Shown here in pieces: positions 58,850 through 64,000 of a stretch of 64,000 bases of DNA (position 1 is the stretch's first letter; every line of letters starts with the position of its first letter). The translations under genes and the position numbers were made by a program. The notes beneath the pieces were generated by a model, which was given only the letters and a program-made list of their open reading frames with translations, was not told where the DNA came from and did not search any database. Source of the stretch: Gemmobacter fulvus. GTDB lineage: Bacteria > Pseudomonadota > Alphaproteobacteria > Rhodobacterales > Rhodobacteraceae. Location: NCBI RefSeq assembly GCF_018798885.1, contig NZ_CP076361.1:2881501-2945500 (forward strand), in the 5' to 3' direction.

Positions 58850-60387
58850 TGGGTATCCAAGCTGCTGAGATCTCTGCGATCCTCAAAGAGCAGATCAAGA
58901 ACTTCGGCAAAGACGCTGCCGTGGCCGAAGTTGGCCGCGTGCTGTCGGTTGGTGACGGGATTGCGCGCGTTCACGGGCTGGACAATGTCCAGGCCGGTGA
59001 AATGGTGGAATTCCCCGGTGGCATCCGCGGCATGGCGCTGAACCTCGAAGTCGACAACGTCGGTATCGTGATCTTCGGCTCGGACCAGGACATCAAGGAA
59101 GGTGACGTTGTCAAACGCACCAAGTCCATCGTGGACGTGCCCGCCGGCGACGCCCTGCTGGGCCGCGTTGTGGACGGTCTGGGCAACCCGATCGACGGCA
59201 AGGGCCCGATCGCCTCGACCGAGCGCCGCATCGCCGACGTGAAAGCCCCCGGCATCATCCCTCGCAAATCGGTGCATGAGCCGATGGCAACTGGCCTCAA
59301 GGCTGTGGACGCCATGATCCCGGTTGGTCGTGGCCAGCGCGAACTGATCATCGGTGACCGTCAGACCGGCAAGACCGCCGTGGCGCTGGACACCATTCTG
59401 AACCAGAAGTCCTACAACGAGGCTGCCGGTTCGGACGAAAGCAAGAAGCTTTACTGCATCTATGTCGCCATCGGGCAGAAGCGCTCGACCGTGGCACAGC
59501 TGGTGAAGAAGCTGGAAGAGACCGGCGCGATTGACTACACGATCGTGGTGGCTGCAACCGCATCCGACCCGGCCCCCATGCAGTTCCTGGCCCCCTATGC
59601 CGCGACCGCCATGGCAGAATTCTTCCGCGACAACGGCCGTCACGCCCTGATCATCTATGATGACCTGTCGAAACAGGCTGTGGCTTACCGTCAGATGTCG
59701 CTGCTGTTGCGCCGTCCGCCGGGGCGTGAAGCCTATCCGGGCGACGTGTTCTACCTCCACTCCCGCCTGCTGGAGCGTTCGGCCAAGCTGAACGAAGATT
59801 TCGGCGCCGGTTCGCTGACCGCGCTGCCGATCATCGAAACCCAGGGTGGCGACGTGTCGGCGTTTATTCCGACCAACGTGATCTCGATCACCGATGGCCA
59901 GATCTTCCTGGAAACCGAACTGTTCTACCAGGGCATCCGCCCGGCTGTGAACACCGGTCTGTCGGTGTCGCGCGTGGGCTCCTCGGCCCAGACCAACTCG
60001 ATGAAGACCGTGGCTGGCCCGGTGAAACTGTCGCTCGCGCAATACCGCGAGATGGCCGCTTTCGCCCAGTTCGGTTCGGACCTCGATGCTTCGACCCAGG
60101 CGCTGCTGAACCGTGGCGCGCGCCTGACCGAGCTGATGAAGCAACCGCAGTATTCGCCGCTGACCAACGCAGAAATCGTCTGCGTGATCTATGCGGGCAC
60201 CGCCGGTTTCCTCGACAAGATCGCCGTGAAGGATGTGGGCCGCTTTGAAGCCGGTCTGCTGTCCTTCCTGCGCGGTCCGCGCAAGGACATCCTCGAGTGG
60301 CTGACTTCGACCGACCCGAAAATCAAGGGTGCCGACGAGCAGAAGTTGAAAGACGCGATCGCCGATTTCGCCAAGACCTTCGCTTGA
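58849..60387 (+). CDS. atpA: ATP synthase F1 subunit alpha
   Basis: A 512-residue alpha subunit forming, with beta, the catalytic hexamer of F1. GDRQTGKTA with K175 is the Walker A loop of the non-catalytic nucleotide site, and [27 protein letters not shown] is the family signature. The sequence begins [20 protein letters not shown]. It overlaps atpH by one base and precedes atpG by 21 bases. An open frame of 1312 codons on the opposite strand is a mirror of this gene and its neighbours. Confidence 0.98.
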   Translation: MGIQAAEISAILKEQIKNFGKDAAVAEVGRVLSVGDGIARVHGLDNVQAGEMVEFPGGIRGMALNLEVDNVGIVIFGSDQDIKEGDVVKRTKSIVDVPAGDALLGRVVDGLGNPIDGKGPIASTERRIADVKAPGIIPRKSVHEPMATGLKAVDAMIPVGRGQRELIIGDRQTGKTAVALDTILNQKSYNEAAGSDESKKLYCIYVAIGQKRSTVAQLVKKLEETGAIDYTIVVAATASDPAPMQFLAPYAATAMAEFFRDNGRHALIIYDDLSKQAVAYRQMSLLLRRPPGREAYPGDVFYLHSRLLERSAKLNEDFGAGSLTALPIIETQGGDVSAFIPTNVISITDGQIFLETELFYQGIRPAVNTGLSVSRVGSSAQTNSMKTVAGPVKLSLAQYREMAAFAQFGSDLDASTQALLNRGARLTELMKQPQYSPLTNAEIVCVIYAGTAGFLDKIAVKDVGRFEAGLLSFLRGPRKDILEWLTSTDPKIKGADEQKLKDAIADFAKTFA

Positions 60388-60408
60388 GCGGCCTGAAAGG
60401 ACAGGGAT

Positions 60409-61293
60409 ATGCCCAGCCTTAAGGACCTTAAAAACCGGATCGGAAGCGTCAAGAACACGCGGAAGATCACGAAGGCCATGCAAATGGTGGCGGCGGCAAA
60501 ATTGCGCCGCGCGCAAGAGGCTGCCGAGGCTGCCCGCCCTTACGCGGATCGCATGAATGCGGTCATCGCGGGGCTGGCGGCGTCGGTCGGCGGTTCGGAT
60601 GGCGCGCCCCGGCTTCTGGCCGGGACGGGTGCCGACAAGGTGCATCTGCTGGTCGTCATGACCTCGGAGCGGGGCCTGTGCGGCGGCTTCAACACGACCA
60701 TCGTGCGGCTTGCCCGCGCGAAGGCCAACGAGTTGCTGGCCGCTGGCAAGACCGTCAAGATCCTGACGGTCGGCAAGAAGGGCCGAGAACAGCTGCGCCG
60801 TGACCTTGGCGATTATTTCGTCGGTCACGTCGACATGGCGGAAGTGAAGCGTGTGGGCTATGCCAACGCGCAGGAAGTCGCCCGCGAAATTTTCAACCGC
60901 TACGATGCGGGTGAATTTGACGTGGCAACGATCTTCTTCAACCGCTTCCAGTCGGTCATCAGCCAGATCCCGACCGCGCAGCAGATCATTCCGGCCCAGC
61001 CTGTGAAGGTTGGCGCAGGGGAAGCTGCCGGGGCGTCCATGCTTTATGACTACGAGCCCAGCGAAGAGGCCATTCTGGCCGACCTGCTGCCGCGTGGTGT
61101 GGCGACGCAGATCTTTACGGCATTGCTGGAAAACGGGGCGTCTGAACAGGGTGCCCGGATGAGCGCGATGGACAACGCGACCCGTAACGCGGGTGACATG
61201 ATCAACAAGCTGACGATCAAGTACAACCGGAGCCGTCAGGCCGCGATCACCAAAGAGCTTATCGAAATCATCTCGGGCGCCGAGGCGCTCTGA
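60409..61293 (+). CDS. atpG: ATP synthase F1 subunit gamma
   Basis: A 294-residue central rotor subunit. [36 protein letters not shown] starts the N-terminal coiled coil, [11 protein letters not shown] (about 84-94) is the conserved turn, and the C-terminal helix ([36 protein letters not shown]) carries the family signature. It follows atpA after 21 bases with AAGGACAGG before the ATG. It turns inside the alpha3beta3 ring to drive catalysis. Confidence 0.97.
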   Translation: MPSLKDLKNRIGSVKNTRKITKAMQMVAAAKLRRAQEAAEAARPYADRMNAVIAGLAASVGGSDGAPRLLAGTGADKVHLLVVMTSERGLCGGFNTTIVRLARAKANELLAAGKTVKILTVGKKGREQLRRDLGDYFVGHVDMAEVKRVGYANAQEVAREIFNRYDAGEFDVATIFFNRFQSVISQIPTAQQIIPAQPVKVGAGEAAGASMLYDYEPSEEAILADLLPRGVATQIFTALLENGASEQGARMSAMDNATRNAGDMINKLTIKYNRSRQAAITKELIEIISGAEAL

Positions 61294-62739
<1,446 letters not shown>

Positions 62740-62749
62740 GGGGGCATAG

Positions 62750-63148
62750 ATGGCCAACACCCTGCAATTCGACCTCGTGTCGCCCGAGCGGAAGCTTGCT
62801 TCCGTTCAGGCCACCGAGGTGCAGATTCCGGGGGCTGACGGCGACCTGACGGCGATGGAGGGGCATGCCCCCACCATCACCACTCTGCGTCCCGGCATCC
62901 TCAAGGCGGTGTCTGCGGCCGGAACCAAGGCCTATGCCGTGACCGGCGGCTTTGCGGAAATCACCGCGTCGAGCGTGTCGGTCCTGGCCGAGCGCGCGAT
63001 CCCGGTTGAAGAGCTGACGCCTGCCATTCTGGATGAGCTGGTGGCCGATGCCCGCGCTCAGGCCGCAGCGGCCCCGGCAGATCAGCGCGATGCGGCGGAA
63101 AAGATGGTGAATGACTATATCGCCATCCGTGGTGCCACCGCGCGCTGA
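62750..63148 (+). CDS. atpC: ATP synthase F1 subunit epsilon
   Basis: A 132-residue epsilon subunit. The N-terminal beta-sandwich ([37 protein letters not shown]) is complete and the C-terminal helical part, which can inhibit ATP hydrolysis, is short (about 90-132). It follows atpD after ten bases and is the last gene of the operon, with a strong terminator close after it. Some alphaproteobacteria have a separate zeta inhibitor; none is seen here. Confidence 0.96.
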   Translation: MANTLQFDLVSPERKLASVQATEVQIPGADGDLTAMEGHAPTITTLRPGILKAVSAAGTKAYAVTGGFAEITASSVSVLAERAIPVEELTPAILDELVADARAQAAAAPADQRDAAEKMVNDYIAIRGATAR

Positions 63149-63175
63149 ATTCGGTTCACGCCGATGATTTGGAAA

Positions 63176-63201
63176 GGCCCCGAAGCTTTCGGGGCCTTTT
63201 T
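63176..63201 (+). terminator. Rho-independent terminator of the atp operon
   Basis: GGCCCCGAA pairs with TTCGGGGCC around GCT, followed by five T residues. It ends the atpHAGDC transcript before the lectin gene. Confidence 0.94.
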
Positions 63202-63267
63202 CATTGTGTTACCAAACTTTAGCCCGGATTCGGTGCGATCCCCACTTCGGGGGAGGAGACAGACGCC

Positions 63268-63618
63268 ATGAAACGCATCAGCACCAGTTCCTTCGGTGTC
63301 CTGCAAGGCAGCCGTGTGCTGTTTTCGGATTTTGCCGATGGCGGCGTGATGTGGACAGGGCAGGGGCCGCGCGAAAGCCGCCATATCGTCCACTTCAAGG
63401 AAGCGTTTCTGGAAGTGCCTGCGGTGATGGTGGGGATTTCCATGTGGGACATGGACCAGAAAACCAATTCCCGCGCCGATATCAGCGCCGAGAATGTGAC
63501 GACCGAGGGATTTCATCTGGTGTTCCGCACCTGGGGCGATACGCGCGTGGCGCGCGTCCGGGCGGATTGGACGGCGATTGGCCCGGTCAAAAGCGAGGAT
63601 GACTGGGATCTGTACTGA
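63268..63618 (+). CDS. H-type lectin domain protein
   Basis: A 116-residue protein consisting of one H-type lectin domain, a six-stranded fold known from Helix pomatia agglutinin and slime-mould discoidin. FKEAFLEVPAVMVGISMWDMD (about 44-64) and FHLVFRTWGDTRVARVRADWTAIG (about 82-105) are the typical strands, the second with the W.A.G ending. It may bind N-acetylgalactosamine-like sugars; no signal peptide is seen. GGGGGAGGAG precedes the ATG. It stands alone between the atp operon and prs. Confidence 0.85.
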   Translation: MKRISTSSFGVLQGSRVLFSDFADGGVMWTGQGPRESRHIVHFKEAFLEVPAVMVGISMWDMDQKTNSRADISAENVTTEGFHLVFRTWGDTRVARVRADWTAIGPVKSEDDWDLY

Positions 63619-63656
63619 CCGCAGGCGGGCAGGCCCCGCCCACGGCCAAAGGCAGG

Positions 63657-64000
63657 TCAGTCGAGCTTGTACATGCCTTCATAGATCGGTACGAGAGTTT
63701 CCGTTTCAAACAGCGACGAGACCGAGGTGCCGTGCCAGATGTTCAGGATGGCTTGTGCGAACATGGGCGCGGTCGGCACGATACGGATATTCGGGCAGGC
63801 CTTCACCGCTTCGGTCGGTTCGATGGAATCGGTGATCACCAGCGATTTCATCACCGATTTCGACACACGCTCCACCGCCGGGCCGGACAGCACGCCATGG
63901 GTGATATAGCTGTGCACTTCGGTTGCGCCATTTTCCATCAGCACTTCGGCGGCTTTGCACAGGGTGCCTGCGGTATCGCAGATGTCATCGACGATGATGC
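63657..64000 (-). CDS. prs: Ribose-phosphate pyrophosphokinase, C-terminal part (partial)
   Basis: The last 114 codons of PRPP synthetase, running in from the right edge on the minus strand. IIVDDICDTAGTL at the edge is the PRPP/ribose-5-phosphate loop, then GATEVHSYITHGVLSGPA and the C-terminal SSLFE family end follow. The enzyme makes phosphoribosyl pyrophosphate from ribose-5-phosphate and ATP for nucleotide, histidine and tryptophan synthesis. The N-terminal part is outside the window. Confidence 0.95.
   Translation of the reverse strand, partial: IIVDDICDTAGTLCKAAEVLMENGATEVHSYITHGVLSGPAVERVSKSVMKSLVITDSIEPTEAVKACPNIRIVPTAPMFAQAILNIWHGTSVSSLFETETLVPIYEGMYKLD

Overview
The window is a high-GC alphaproteobacterial chromosome segment, most likely from the Rhodobacteraceae/Paracoccaceae (Rhodobacter, Tabrizicola, Gemmobacter or a relative). 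The basis is gene content and neighbourhood: ethylmalonyl-CoA pathway genes beside sdhC, a taurine aminotransferase next to a TauR-type MocR regulator, the hemP/imelysin/DUF1111/DUF1513 iron cluster, a DUF2125 protein, an F1 operon in the order atpHAGDC, and a large family of beta-helix proteins known in this group. No phage, CRISPR array or intact insertion sequence was seen.

Layout. 1-3.1 kb: 5' tip of sdhC, then an operon read leftwards (mcl2, nnrU, DUF1737, mch) for acetate assimilation by the ethylmalonyl-CoA pathway. 3.3-8.9 kb: small exported protein, TauE/SafE permease, malate dehydrogenase, and the divergent pair katG/oxyR. 9.0-11.2 kb: tRNA-Ser(GCT) followed by a scarred accessory stretch (16-bp inverted repeat, cupin, GNAT, 5'-truncated DmpA-type peptidase). 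11.3-16.4 kb: tpa-tauR, an MFS exporter and its ArsR-like neighbour. 16.5-25.3 kb: katE with a DUF892 gene, CHAD, DUF4864, a 761-residue beta-helix protein, HugZ-like and SulP genes. 25.7-31.2 kb: acsA-adk-MHS transporter, an orphan receiver protein and a small membrane protein. 31.3-34.3 kb: truA, a GAPDH and a DSD1-family aldolase. 34.4-41.6 kb: iron cluster (small protein, hemP, imelysin, bfd, bfr, then DUF1111, imelysin, DUF1513), interrupted by a LysE gene and a tRNA-Arg gene. 41.8-58.0 kb: LpxR-like and Hint proteins, rpsD with a structured leader, hisC-tyrC-extensin, a MotAB-like pair, chaC, M23 peptidase, clpA, gloB and a methyltransferase. 58.3-63.1 kb: ATP synthase F1 operon; then an H-type lectin and the 3' part of prs.

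The most striking feature is a tRNA-Arg(CCT) gene (38766-39063, minus strand) split in its anticodon loop by a 221-nt intron. It carries the hallmarks of a self-splicing group I intron of the Azoarcus/Agrobacterium tRNA type: a U.G splice pair, an internal guide pairing with the anticodon itself, P2 with a GNRA loop, and conserved P3-P7-J8/7 sequences. ORF callers and simple tRNA finders are likely to miss it.

Functionally the window links acetate uptake and activation (MHS transporter, AcsA, Adk), acetate assimilation (Mch, Mcl2), the TCA cycle (SdhC, Mdh) and ATP synthase. A shared upstream motif at mdh and atpH hints at common control. A second theme is peroxide and iron handling (KatG, OxyR, KatE, Bfr, Bfd, imelysins).
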